The notes under the pieces were generated by a model that saw only the letters and a program-made list of their open reading frames with translations, did not search any database and was not told the DNA's origin. Of a stretch of DNA of 64,000 bases, positions 22,992 to 34,623 are shown in pieces; the stretch's first letter is position 1, and each line of letters starts with the position of its first letter. The position numbers and the translations under genes are program-made. This DNA comes from Spirometra erinaceieuropaei (taxonomy: Eukaryota; Platyhelminthes; Cestoda; Diphyllobothriidea; Diphyllobothriidae), in NCBI GenBank assembly GCA_902702965.1, contig CACRXP010000681.1:200529-264528 (forward strand). Reading direction: 5' to 3'.

Positions 22992-24348
22992 CTACTGATG
23001 ACAATCTGTGGAAGGGGCCTTTAGAAAACTTCCGGTAACAAAAAGATTGAAGTCGGTCTCACTCATATTTAGCAAATTTAATAAATGGGGGTCGGTGAAT
23101 TTGTATGAACTTCCTGCAGTATTTGGGCCTGCGTAGAACAGCTCCAACAAAGACAGTCGAATCATATTTGGCGGGTTATTTTCCTCCTCCCAGTATGTGA
23201 TGTCGACAGTTGCTTTTAACGTTAAACCGTGGAGTTTATGCCGTGCATAAATGAATTCGTTCATCGGATCATAAGAAATTCCGGATTTTAGATTCTGCAA
23301 CAAATGCGTTATAATAAAACATTTAGATGAGTTTTCAAGTCTATGAACAAGATATACATTCAAAAATGCACATCCGTCACAATATGGTTAAATAACTGGC
23401 AATTTTACTTCCACTGCTTACCGGCTTTATTATTGTTACTCTAGTATCTGGCATTGGAGCCAGACATCTGTATTGCCAATAATTTGCAGGTGAGATATCT
23501 CGCAAATACGTACACTTAAAATGTCAATTTGAAATTGGTAATGATAATTTAAATATTAAAATCGTGTTTTCTTTTAGCAGCATTTTCTCAAACCCGTAGT
23601 AGTTTGTCCGTCGTACTAAGAATTCGGCAACATGCTCCATCCTTATTCCATAGTCGGTTCGCGGGCATTTTGGAATTCCTAGGAGCAAAATGCTTTTAAA
23701 TATGTTTTTCTAAGGGGTTAACCAACAGGAAAATTTACGGAGAAAACTGAAGAATGTATTTAATTTTGTCGTTCACATTATTTAGGTCGTCAGGTTTCTG
23801 CATGCATCTTGGTTTTCTATCTCAATGGAAACCTTGGCTAAAGCATTAAACATAACTTACAACCCTGAAATGCATATCAAGCAGGCAACTCGGAAATGCT
23901 TATGACGAGTCTTTAATCAGGTTTTTCAAGCATTTAACTAGTGTAGAACGTTTTACTTAATATTTTACTGATGTGCATTGAGTTATGTAACTCTTGAAGT
24001 TTCTTTACTTGAATTTTTTTAAATGTATTTAAATTCTTTCAGATTACGTTATGCATGCGCCTTGGCATGAGTCTGTAATCATATCTGAGTATATATGCAG
24101 AATATCGAGTTATTATGCTTCGATCTTAAATATAGCTTGCATGCCTCCGACTGCATGACCTGGTTGAATCAAATTTTGATGTGGTTAAACAGACAGGTAA
24201 AAAATAAATCAACTTTAGCAACAAGTTTTAGCATAAAACATTTGTCCCCTCAGCTCATAAAATATATTGTTATGCGTATCTTACTATCCATATAAAAGCA
24301 ACATCCAACAACATGAATCAAAAAGAGTACGGCAGTGAATAACATCAT
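22992..24348 (-). pseudogene. S3, family S secreted-protein gene with one premature stop
   Basis: Minus-strand exons: 24348-24285, 23678-23422, 23294-22992, lengths 64, 257 and 303 nt as in S4. The leader starts MMLFTAVLFLIHVVGCC. Exon 2 has KCPR, HVAEFLVRRTNYYGFEKM, then an in-frame TGA at 23526-23524 just before FKCTYLRD, and ends YWQYRCLAP. Exon 3 is open throughout, with GLTLKATVDITYWEE, NMIRLSLLEL and a final DCHQ. Every splice junction and the phase pattern are intact, so the TGA is the only lesion seen. That makes it a very young pseudogene, a polymorphic null, or a sequencing error. Introns are 606 and 127 nt. Confidence 0.75.
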
Positions 24349-24540
24349 CCTTTCGCCAAACGAGTTCAAATGTTGATGCTGTAAGTATAACTAATTATTG
24401 CAACAACCTTAATGCAGAGAGATAATTGTCTGCTCCTATGGGTGATTGGCTTTAATAGGGGTCTTGAGCGACCTATGAGACAGTGGAACTAAGTAATTCG
24501 CAGACGGTTTTAACACAGACGGTTTAATGTCCCGGTTTTA
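24349..24540 (-). promoter_or_regulatory. S3 upstream region
   Basis: On the minus strand GGCGAAAGG immediately precedes the ATG, as in S2, and GCCAATCACC lies about 110 bases up. A TATACTTA at about 24380 is a weak TATA candidate. Confidence 0.3.
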
Positions 24541-24762
24541 CGTTTCACCATGGACAGCTGCGTTTATTCCTGCAGAGGCAGTCAAAATTAGACGACAGTG
24601 GGATTTATAATTGTTATTTTTAATGTTCAAAGAATGGCAATTCGCCGATTCTGTCAGTTCGGATTTGATTTATGGCGATCTAATTTATTTTGCGACGAAT
24701 GTTACCTAGTCCAATATGTAAAAATGAATTTTATCTTCCCTGAAATTTACTAATACTGATAC

Positions 24763-24850
24763 TGACAGTCAGCGTTAAACCCTAAAATAAATTACGGGCT
24801 AAAATCAAATGTACAAAATGGCTTTCGGTATTCTGACTTGCCAGCAGGAT
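24763..24850 (+). repeat. Dispersed repeat R3, copy a (88 bp)
   Basis: Aligns without gaps to 53641-53728 with 7 mismatches in 88 bases by eye. Core: AAATTACGGGCTAAAATCAA and TTCTGACTTGCCAGC. The flanks do not match. No coding potential evident. Confidence 0.8.
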
Positions 24851-25036
24851 AGTTGTCTGTGCATAAGCCGATCATACATATAGGCACCAAGAAGATGTCG
24901 ATCCTCTTGTGATTTCTGTATGACTACAGTTTTGCTTCATTCAAAGAATACGTTTGACCATCAAATGAAATCCGTGGCGATTGTAAGCGACATTGCCGCT
25001 CTTCGAAGTTGAGGCGTAAAAATATTTACTCCTAAG

Positions 25037-25116
25037 GCTAAGGTGCGCGGCCACTTCAACGTGGCACAATAGTAGTCTGCGTCGATTTGAAAGACAGGCT
25101 GACTTATATCCACGTT
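25037..25116 (+). repeat. Repeat R4, copy b (80 bp core)
   Basis: Matches 27001-27080 over 80 bp, starting GCTAAGGTGCG and ending ATATCCACGTT. In one frame both copies spell a peptide with V-C-x-D, D-R and Y-I-H-V in the same places, so the repeat may derive from a retroelement coding region. Confidence 0.5.
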
Positions 25117-25169
25117 CGCATCTCCAAAAACACGCCATTTTTCGCAAGGGCGCCGGTCTCGTACGGTTT

Positions 25170-26219
25170 TTCTTACTTGAAAATTTTATTTTTGCAGTAA
25201 AAAATAATAATTGAACTTTTTTCTTTGTGGTGTCACTCGAGTCAAATCGTTCATTCCTGACATTTTCGGCGATACTATTGGGTTCACTTTAGTGTCATCA
25301 GTGTGAAGCAATTACAAACTATTCCAGCGGACCGTCGGCATTCCTGCCATTTAATATATATCCCGGAGAAGTAGGTGGTTCGCGGAAATTTCGTAAATCA
25401 ACGGTGAATATTTTCAATCCGAAACGGGACTTATCGCAGATGCATTGACGCAACAATGTGTAATATGCGGGCCACATTGCAAATTTTCTGTTTAATTTTA
25501 ATTAGGTGGTATGAAAACAAACCATTAATATTAGTTACTTAAAGTAAAGCATAACCGATAATGATTTGGATGTCCCCTGATTTCTATGATTACTTTGTGA
25601 TAATATTCACTTTACGAAATGCCAGCAATTTGCAAGCACTAGACTGGACGATATTGTGTATACATGAATAAGCTAACGTTTGATTTTCACATCTTAGCCG
25701 TTTTACTGTGTTGTCATTTACAGTGGATCATATTACGCCTTCCCAATTGCACACACCATCCCGTCGGCAGTTAGTTGCCGAGACAGCTATGCATACCTCC
25801 TTTGTATCCTGAACCAGGATTGTATTTAAAAACCATAACTTGTATGCGATAATACTTATAATAACGCAGTGGAAACTGTCCAACATTAAAGCTACATTTT
25901 AGGCATATAAATGCACAAATATGATTGGCCAATCCACAGGACTTGTGAATTTCGATATTATATATGTGAGGAATAAAACGTGCTCTATCTAAATTACAGG
26001 CTTTCCAGGTCAGCGTTATTGATATGGCACGCAAAAATAAATTGATTAAACCAAATATTACGCGAAAATGCGTCACCAACCGACAAAAAAGACCACCACT
26101 GAAAAAGCTTGGGACCATGGAAAAATTGCTTAATTTTTTCTATCCGCACAAGATAAGTAATTACGAACGTCTGCAATACAAGTAGCCTTACTTGAATTCC
26201 CGCAAGAATATTTTTTTTT
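25170..26219. other. No gene seen
   Basis: AT-rich. A 115-codon minus-strand frame (25771-26118) shows no recognisable motif and no leader. Confidence 0.35.
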
Positions 26220-26310
26220 GGTTTAAGGTTTAAAACTCAGATTACTGTGAAAGTTATAGTTAGTGTTGAGGTTGGGGTTTTGATTGAGAATATAATTAGT
26301 GTTAGTGTTA
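26220..26310 (+). repeat. Short degenerate TTAGGG-like tract
   Basis: GGTTTAAGGTTT, GAGGTTGGGGTTTTG and GTGTTAGGGGTCGG units over about 90 bp, same strand bias as the arrays at 6868 and 10480. The following GGTCGGCCACAGG is reminiscent of the edge of the 6868 array. Confidence 0.45.
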
Positions 26311-29039
26311 GGGGTCGGCCACAGGAATATGCAGCCATCCTCTAATTTATTTTAAAGCAACCATTTCTGCGGGAAAGGCGTTCCTGGCAAAACGTTCTGT
26401 CGTTGGAGGCCTTGAGACACCCTCGAAAAAATAAAAGAGTGCTGGGCAACGTTAATTTTAATACCCTTTATCGATACCGTATTTGTGGTTGTACCAATTT
26501 ATCCGCCACACAGGATATGAACAAATTTTTATAATTAGACTTCTGATTGAGAAAAGTTACTTCATCCAGGACCAAACACTTATTGTCATATGCCATTAGC
26601 CTCAACCAGTTCACTAAGGTCGGGATACCACTTTTCAATGGGATCAATATGCGGAATAAAAGTCGGGCCTATTAAAATTGACAATTTATGTAATATGTAT
26701 GTTTTCCCATAATTCTTTCGATTACGTCAATAAAAATAATTTTCGTCGAATAAATGGGCAAAATATCTATTTTATAGTTATTTGAAACCAAATAGAACTT
26801 GAAAATTATGTAGTCGACAAAGTGACAGCTTTTAACCTAAAACCGCCTAAAATTTAAGATTATTTAGGATACCCTTATACTTTTTCAAATTCTCCTGTGA
26901 TTTTGTATTTATTATTATCCCTTTTGAGGTATAAAACACTGTCATAGACCTCGGTCGAGAAATTGACATTTCTTAATCTCCTTGGTTGCCAAGACTCCAC
27001 GCTAAGGTGCGACGGCTATTCAAAGCATCAACAAAGCAGTCTGCGCCGACATGAGAGACAGGGCGAACTACATCCATGTTAACTCAAAAACCGCGTCTGA
27101 AATCACACGCCTGTCATAACTAAGGCCCTGGCCTCCACCGACACGTCCTATAAAACGTCAGGCAATCCATTCATGCACCGTCTGTGTTGCATGCCGCCGT
27201 AACTTGATCCGTATCCATATCCACAAATTCAGTTTCCTAATGTTGTTGAATCGCTAACCATATTGAATCATTGCCAATTATATAATTATAATTGTGACAG
27301 AAGGACGAAGTGACCAACGAAATGCAGTCGGCCCGCGTTCTTGAAACATAGAGCTGACAGACTAAGAATGAAAGCAGCTGCAACAAAACACTTTGACTTA
27401 CCATCTGCAGTTACGTCCGTGCAGCAGTATAAATTTCCCGAAGTTGGTTAGCTTGCAAACTGATTATGGCGTTAAATCCTGCAGGAGAAAGTTTGCTGGT
27501 CCTTCTACCTGATCTGTAAAGTTAAATATTCTGTAATTTTTGTAGGTGAGAATAGACATTCAAAATCCACATAGTTTGTGAAACTCCAGAAAATGAGATT
27601 AATTAAGATTGTTCAACCGTTACATTTATCTTATCCGCTTTGCATCATAAAGTGAGGTTTTGCCAAGAAAGTCAAGCATGAAATGCATCCAATGGTTTCA
27701 GCGTGAATCAAGAAAAGCCCCAAAATCAAGAAGGTACTGATTTAAAAAGACGGATGGTGTTGTTTTAGACATTAAAGCCCGATCAACAACACGTTCATTA
27801 AGACAAAATAAAGCAGCATTATTTTCCGGTATCCCTAGGTGAGCTCATGACGGACGAGGGACATCAAATAGCAATATAACCGATGACCCGTTTCATGCAA
27901 ACTTTTATAGGCGTCGCAGAATCCGATGTCATTATGGGAATATTGAGGAATATCTAGTAACCAATCAAATTAACTTTCTCTGTTCGCAAGAGAAAGTATT
28001 GATGTAAATGAATCGATTTTCTGTCTTTAGTGACAATTCGATGGGGAAGTGGAGCAGTCCCCCGATTTCTATTTTAAACAGTTCGCCATGGCGAATCACG
28101 TGTTCTGGTAATTTTACGATGATTTGAAGCAGATCTGCCTGAACAGTTGCACACATGGGGTCCCTATCCGGCTGTAATGATCACACTGGGCGATGTATAT
28201 TGGGAAGTGGGTCAAAATCACCTGATTGTATTTTTACAGAACAACGCTGGCACATGCAAGCACCTTTAACAAACGCAAAAAAATTAGCTTATATTCTGTG
28301 ACTTTAACTTGTTGTTTTGCAAAATGCACATTGAGCATATTGACACCGTTAATACCTCTAAATTGTAAGTCTCGATTTATTAAGGTCGTCCGCCATACCA
28401 AAAGAAATACATTGGGCGTTGTCGGCATGATCGAAAGACAGCAAGAACTAATGTTGATTGTAATCATTCTTATAAAAGGTTTAAAATGGTTTTGCAGATC
28501 TCGATGTCTTTATCGGAATACCAAGGCAGGTTTGCAGTGCTTTCCGCTTGAAACTTATATCGATGTCTGAATATTATTCTGGTCGACCAGCATCTGTCCC
28601 ATGTCTTCCACTTCCATTGCCTTTACTTTTCCATCCATTTTAGTTCGTACTCAAGACCGTTTTTCGGGTGAGACTGAAATACGCCCAATCGTATCCTGGC
28701 GACCCTTCCTGGTTATGTTTAGTGCAGTCTTCTTCTTACTGCTTTTCGCCTCGAGAGCTGCTACTTGAACACTGTCAACAGATGTTTTATACACTCCATG
28801 ACTGCTTTCTGGGAATTCCTTACAGGGGATGGCTGTCGCCCTTATCCTATACAATACTTTACAATAATACCACTTGGCGTACTTATGAAGAAACAGTCAT
28901 GCGTATAAAATGCATATTTTTAACTTCCTCCTCTAGCTAATGCATAATTTATACCACATTTTCACGACCTTTACACGAGTATCCTGTGTAATTCAGCTAT
29001 GACGCATTTACGGAGCTCTTCGAATGGACCTGTGCGCAT
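26311..29039. other. No gene supported; contains R4 copy c
   Basis: R4 copy c is at 27001-27080, with related sequence continuing to about 27400. Open frames at 28226-28570 and 28668-28940 have no motifs. Otherwise AT-rich sequence with nothing identified. Confidence 0.35.
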
Positions 29040-29110
29040 GTTTAGTTAGCGAGAGGGTTTGACTGAACAAGTTATGGTTTTCAGGTTTCCAGTTCGAATC
29101 CGAAGCGTGC
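29040..29110 (+). repeat. tRNA-derived SINE-like remnant
   Basis: A possible A box TAGCGAGAGGG near 29045 and a B box AGTTCGAATCC near 29091 lie about 45 bases apart, as in tRNA-derived short interspersed elements. No foldable cloverleaf is apparent. A weak call. Confidence 0.3.
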
Positions 29111-29734
29111 TTTACTTTGAAATAGGAATGCAGCCTCCCGCATTCTATACAGCTATTCTATACGATATAATTAAATTTTCTCGCTAAGAATGTTGCCTTG
29201 AGTATAAAGGCAAAAATTTTTATGGTGCTGTTTTGGTAGAAAGTAACTTCATATTCTGAATATTATAGTTTAATCGAGAAGCCCCTTAAGTCATATTATG
29301 AACAAATATTTTGGGGAGATGATACTAACAATGTCTACTTTTAGAAGACCAACTCAAGCTTCGTAGAAGTTTGAAATGTTATTTGGTCAGATAGTACGTT
29401 TTTCTGAGCTTGGATGGAGTAGAAAATAGAAAAGTCGAAATCGGAGTTCTGCGAATGTACTGCAGGTGATTCGATGCGAGGACGATTCTTAATTCCGGAA
29501 GTGTCTAAGGGCGTCCATTAGGTCGAGATCTCGAAGTAGGTTACTTCCAAGGATATCGTTAATTACGCTTTCCTGGTCCAATGTGAAGGGGACATATAGC
29601 TATTGAAAGCAAAGTACGGCGACAAAAGATGCTGAAAGTGTGAAAGGGGAAGGTAGCTGAGACTAAAACGGAAAAGGCATTGATGTTTTGGAAGATTTTG
29701 AATAATTCATATTGACCCAACTGTGAAAAACTCG

Positions 29735-29818
29735 GCGCCTCGGTGGGATTCGAACCCACGCAGTAAGGGGAAGGCTTTAGCGCAGCCAACGCTCTAACCA
29801 CCTGAGCTATGAGGCCCC
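29735..29818 (-). tRNA. tRNA-like gene, possibly SINE-related
   Basis: On the minus strand there is a textbook internal RNA polymerase III promoter: A box TAGCTCAGGTGG (29809-29798) and B box GGGTTCGAATCCC (29757-29745). The T arm pairs perfectly (GTGGG with CCCAC), the D arm pairs GCTC with GAGC, and the acceptor stem pairs at 5-6 of 7 positions. The anticodon arm is irregular. The best stem is GGCT with AGCC closing a 7-base loop that contains GCT, followed by an extra segment before the T arm, which would suit a serine-type tRNA with a long variable arm. The loop base before the GCT is C, not U. It may be a diverged tRNA or the head of a SINE. Confidence 0.5.
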
Positions 29819-29819
29819 G

Positions 29820-32094
29820 CCGGACGACGCGTGTTTAATCACATTTGGGTCAAGTTACCTGCCCAACCTACTGCAACGTCTGGAATCCACCAAATCTGAT
29901 ACAGAAAGTTGACTGCCCAAGCAGGATTTACTAAGTATTTCACCTAGAATTCATCAGATGACTACCAGGCTCGCGTTATTCATTGATGGAAAAAGTGATG
30001 TATGGCAAATCTGCCGCAAAATTGAAAAAAAGCCAAAAAATGCGAAACGCGCAAAGACTACAATTTTTTTAACTCCGGGCACTATATTAAGGCATATGGA
30101 TTATGTATGCAAACGTTGAAATCGTGAAATCCACGATTTAATGGCGTTTTCTTCCTTCGGCCCTTACAATACCTCCTGTCACCAGAAATGCCCTTAGAAA
30201 GCAAACGTCTAAACTTCACAAAGATACTGATAAACGGCGCAGATTGCACTAAAAAGCAGGTGTTTCTGAAGTTTTGTTGGAATACCCAGAGGAGGCTAGG
30301 ACATTTTTTTTGAATTGACGAAAGTGTGGAGATGCAAATGTGTGTAGCTTAATTAGTTAACAGGGCTCAAGTTTGGCCTGCCAGATCTGCGCAGACTGCT
30401 CTCCTTCGACTTCAAGATGGCGTTACAGCTCATCACAAGGTCTTGCTACCTGAGAAAAAGAGGCTGTTTCCCGCTTTCTGAATCGAAGATGTGAAATATG
30501 GTTTGCGGGTGGCGGTTGTTTTATTTAGTACTATGACGAATTCCAGGAATAGACTTAACCATATCTAAACGGAAATTCTAAGGGGACAAACATTTAGCAT
30601 AAAAACTGAAGATGTGATTGTGCAATTAGATGCGTATAAGAAAGCAAATTTTAGTGTGTAGACTTGCACTTAATTGTTCAATTATAAAAAAACCAGAAAT
30701 AACCAAAAATCCTTCATTTGAATTGCGATTTTTGTATGCCCAATGAGAAACATTACTAAACGTACGGATGTGGGGAAATTTTGTAGATATGTTAAGTCCC
30801 AACAAAGTCGAAACAATGAAAGCTGCTCGATCAAAAACTGTGTTTCCTGGTTAACCAGTACAATATATTTATGTCCGATTTCTATTGTCTGTATTTATAA
30901 TATCAATGTAGATTAATCCAAAATTTATGGCTGTAATGTCGTTCTTATTACTGCGATTTTACAGCGAGTAATCCACACTATGCTTAACGTTGCAAACACA
31001 ACTAAGTAATTTTGCTTACCTGAAAAAGCAGTTTAGTACATCGGTTGGCATTTGTTGAGGTCAGTTGAGGACTTCGCCTGTAAACCATGCCTCTACTGAA
31101 GACGTGCCATGGCAATCGGCTAATGCCAGACATTTCGGATCAATACCCATGATGCCCTCGTAAGGATGCAACTTAGCCTTATCCTCCTAACAAATTTGCA
31201 GAACTCACTGTTGGCAGTGTGACCACAGTACGGTGCCTAAGATCTCGCTTGTCGTCTCGACGGTTGCGCATGATTTTTAACCTAATGGCGTTTTTCTCTG
31301 GCATTAGAGTGCCTTTTCTCCGATTCGGGGAACGAGAAATCTAAGTAGGATGTCAATACATATTTTTTGTTTCGAACCCTTTAAGTGCGCAGACTAGTTT
31401 TCAGCTGCCTGCGGTCGAGAACATAGATTTCAGATAAATTAGCGATCTCTCAGACTAACAAGACAACATCACTTACTTTGCTCTTCTTAAGTAGTCAACT
31501 TTCCACTCCACTGTGAAAAGAATAAGTCACAACATATTTGGCATCATGGCTTTATATTGACGGAGGGAATGGGATCGTAAATATCGCAGTAGAAGGAAGA
31601 TATAATGACTGTGATTAGCATCAGGGTCTAATTAATAATGCACGTCGAACTGTTAATTGCAAAAATCATAGCACAGGGGTTTCTGCAAAACGTGCATGTG
31701 TAAGCGATGTCTGAACGTTTCCCTAGACTAAGAAGTCAGAAATTACTATAGGGAAGCTATTCCATGGTTTAACCACACAACGTGAATGGCGTTAATTTGT
31801 CACCTCAAATATGTCATAGAACCGTTAATGTTTTTGGGAGGTGTGCAGGATTTTGTTGAATATAAGATCTTAAATGGCCTCCACAGGTGAAACTCAAGTC
31901 CAACCCAAACATGACGCGACTTATTTTTAAGTCGGGTTTATTGCATGTGGTACGATAATCCAGCTGTTAAATGAACTGGGTCAATTGAAAAGATTAATTT
32001 ATGACTAACATTTGTGAGCAAGAACGCGCCAGGCTCTGAGGTAGCGCTACAGAAGGCAAATGTTCAATTTCGAATGTCATGTGATAATTGACTA
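29820..32094. other. No gene seen
   Basis: About 2.3 kb of AT-rich sequence, with a few somewhat GC-richer patches (30360-30480 and 31080-31280). I see no motif-bearing open frame, RNA gene or repeat copy. Confidence 0.35.
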
Positions 32095-33000
32095 ACTTAG
32101 CTCGTAAAAATGGCTGTTCAGAAGAGCATTTGGTGAGTTTACGCGAAGTTTCGATAAATTATCATCGAGCCTGCACATTTGTATAAGAACGAGGTATTAA
32201 CCCAAACGTGTGAGTGATAAGAGCAATCGATTACGGTTCGCCTTATATACAAACGGGTATGTGAAATAGTGGGTGTGGGGGGGAGAGGAGAGGCAGTCAG
32301 GAACAGGGAGGGTTAGGTTGAGCCCTGTCGCAGGGGGGAGGGTAGGGGTGAACGGGGATGCGGTGACATGGATACAGTTAATCGACCTTTGGCCACGATA
32401 GACCTGCAGCGTGCAACAGGTTCTTCTACGCGCACAGGACCGGCCTCTGTAGCCTGACGGCAGTTGCCCCTGCTGTTGCTAATAAGCGCTGACTCAGTCG
32501 CTTGGGATATTTAGGTGGGACCTAGTAAATCACACGGAAGGCTTCGTTGGCATCCACGCCGATGGAGCTGTCAATGCTCTTGACTTCATCCTTCCTCAAA
32601 CATGCCGGCAGACGTCTTCGTATTCTTACGCATAGGTGCCGACTCCTACGGCCAATGCAGCCTTGCAAGCTCAGCGTCTACCGTGGGCAAGGATCGATTA
32701 ACTGTATGCCTGTGTCCGCGCCCCTCACCTCCTTCCCTCTCCCTCCAGACGAGGCTCAACCCAACCCTCAATGTCACTGACTGCCTCCTATTCCCCCCCA
32801 ATCCACACTATTCACATGTCGCGTTTGCAGAAAAGGTCGAACGCAATCAATTGCTCTTAGCCCTCACACGTTTTTGTTTTGTACCTCGTTCCAATATAAA
32901 TATGCAGGCCCGAAGATAGTTTATCGAAAGTACGTGTAGGCTCGCCAAGTGTTCTTCTGGACTGCTACATGGGAACTTTTACAACCTTAAAAATAACAGT
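32095..33000. mobile_element. Foldback element with about 300-bp inverted arms and G-rich tract
   Basis: The left arm (32095-32400) and right arm (32680-33000) are inverted copies. CAGAAGAGCATTTGGTGAG pairs with the complement of CTCGCCAAGTGTTCTTCTG. TAAGAGCAATCGATT and the G-rich GGAGAGGAGAGGCAGTCAGG on the left pair with C-rich sequence at 32740-32800. Open frames inside (32547-32780, 32602-32919) read through the arm and are not conserved protein. Resembles a MITE/foldback element of a family different from F1-F5. Confidence 0.65.
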
Positions 33001-33830
33001 GTTAACCGCTCGCGAATGAGTGAAAAAATGCATTATGCACTCGTTTTGCAGCCGACTGGAAATAGTGGTGGTCCGTTAGAACTGTTAACAAAATTCGAAA
33101 GTACACAATCCGTTAATAATGAAAGTACATACTGATGAAGTATATTCCAGACCTAAAAAATCTCAATAAATGATTTGCTAACCGCTCAAGTGGTTATTTA
33201 TTATAGTGGAAGTGTTAACTTCCTGCCGATGACCATAGTTAGTGCATCTGACCTGACTCTAAGCTGAGTATCATCACAATCTTAATCATGCGAACAGTAT
33301 TATACTGCATACTGATTCATACAAGAAATGCCTTTAATTTTCGGTCTTAACTACCTGGTGTTAAGCGACTAGTATTGCTTCAGGCCGCGAAAACCCTTAA
33401 ATCACTAAATTTGACAGTAGGTTAGGTGGCCCAACTTTACTTATTAACCAAAATCGTTCTTTCCTTCATCAGTTCCATGGGCAATAGCAGAGTAGAAAAT
33501 ACGTTATTAATCTACACAAAATCTAAAATTCATTTCTATTCATGCCACGAAAACCTCGTTACATGGAATTTAACTCTTCACGGGGAGAATGCGTTTATTC
33601 CCGTCCTTTGAAGCACGCCGCCACGAAAAATTCGCCTGCTTCAGAGTTGTATATCTTACACTATCCGCGACTCCCATAAAAACCTAATGTCCAAACGTGC
33701 TCCAGCTGCCGTACAACATTTTTAAATGCAAGTTTAAATGCTCGACGCGTCATCCAGGATCATCTTGGTGGGTTCAAAACATTCAAATTGTCGTAGCTAT
33801 TATCGCAGTAAATGTAGCACTCCTTAATGA
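33001..33830. other. No gene seen
   Basis: AT-rich, with one short motif-less frame (33426-33611). Nothing further identified. Confidence 0.35.
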
Positions 33831-34022
33831 CTATATATCTTGATGCCGGTTGCAGTTTCTAAAAAGCTCATCGTATTCAGCTCTGGTCTCATGTCTTACA
33901 CAGGGTCCTTTTTGTGCGAGACTAAGCCCCAAGTCCGTGCATGCACGGCACTCAAGTTCGTAACAGCACATATCAAAGGTGTGCGTCCTATGTAAAAATG
34001 TAGCAAATCTATTTATACCCAA
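33831..34022 (-). CDS. Small Cys-rich open frame behind a TATA box, hypothetical
   Basis: A 63-codon frame. An inner ATG at about 33971 would give a 46-46-residue-scale peptide beginning MCCYELECRAC and ending NCNRHQDI, with six cysteines, no signal peptide and no membrane segment. GGTATAAATAG lies on the minus strand at the upstream edge near 34020, about 50 bases before that ATG. It could instead be one internal exon of a larger gene, since TTTTTACATAG is a fair acceptor. I do not recognise it. Support is composition plus the TATA box only. Confidence 0.25.
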   Translation of the reverse strand: MGINRFATFLHRTHTFDMCCYELECRACTDLGLSLAQKGPCVRHETRAEYDELFRNCNRHQDI

Positions 34023-34623
34023 TATGCAAAAGTCATTGTTTTTCGTTTATTTTTATTTTTCTACGAAAGAAGTATATTTTCCCAGATTTGACATAGCGTA
34101 CATAGTAAATTAGATCTAGTTTTCAGCACGTCCTTACGTCTCGTCAAGTTTATCATCATGAATTGGAATCATTACCCCATACCTATTTGTCTTGGCGCGT
34201 TTCTAACAAGATTCAACCACCGCTAATAGCGTTTATTTAACCTCCTGGGTGGAAACGCGCAGGAACCAAATAAGTGGAATTAGAAGACACCTTCATTTTA
34301 ATCTGTATTTCCCGGCGTTCAACAGCTGACATTACTTTAGGGAACGTATATATTTACCCCGGCAAACATGAAAATATATCAAATAACAGAGAAGGTTGTC
34401 TTATCCAAACTTACTCTTTTACCTGAATCGACTTTTCCCATCAGTCTTACATAAGAAAATAGACTAGGGAGTAATGACCTCTGCAGAAAACGAAAAAAAT
34501 ATTTTATTCACAAAACGAAAACTATGGCATATAGAAGTGAACTGTCCATGTGAAGAAAACGTTTGTTCGCCTTCATTGGAAAATTTCCAGTGTTGTAGGC
34601 TAGCAGTATTGAAATGCCGATTC
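34023..34623. other. No gene seen
   Basis: AT-rich interval just 3' of S4. The plus-strand frame at 34474-34713 is largely antisense to S4 exon 3 and is not called. Confidence 0.35.

Noticed and set aside
32547..32919. Two open frames inside the 32-33 kb foldback element
   Set aside because: They run through the inverted arm and are explained by the repeat, with no recognisable protein domain.
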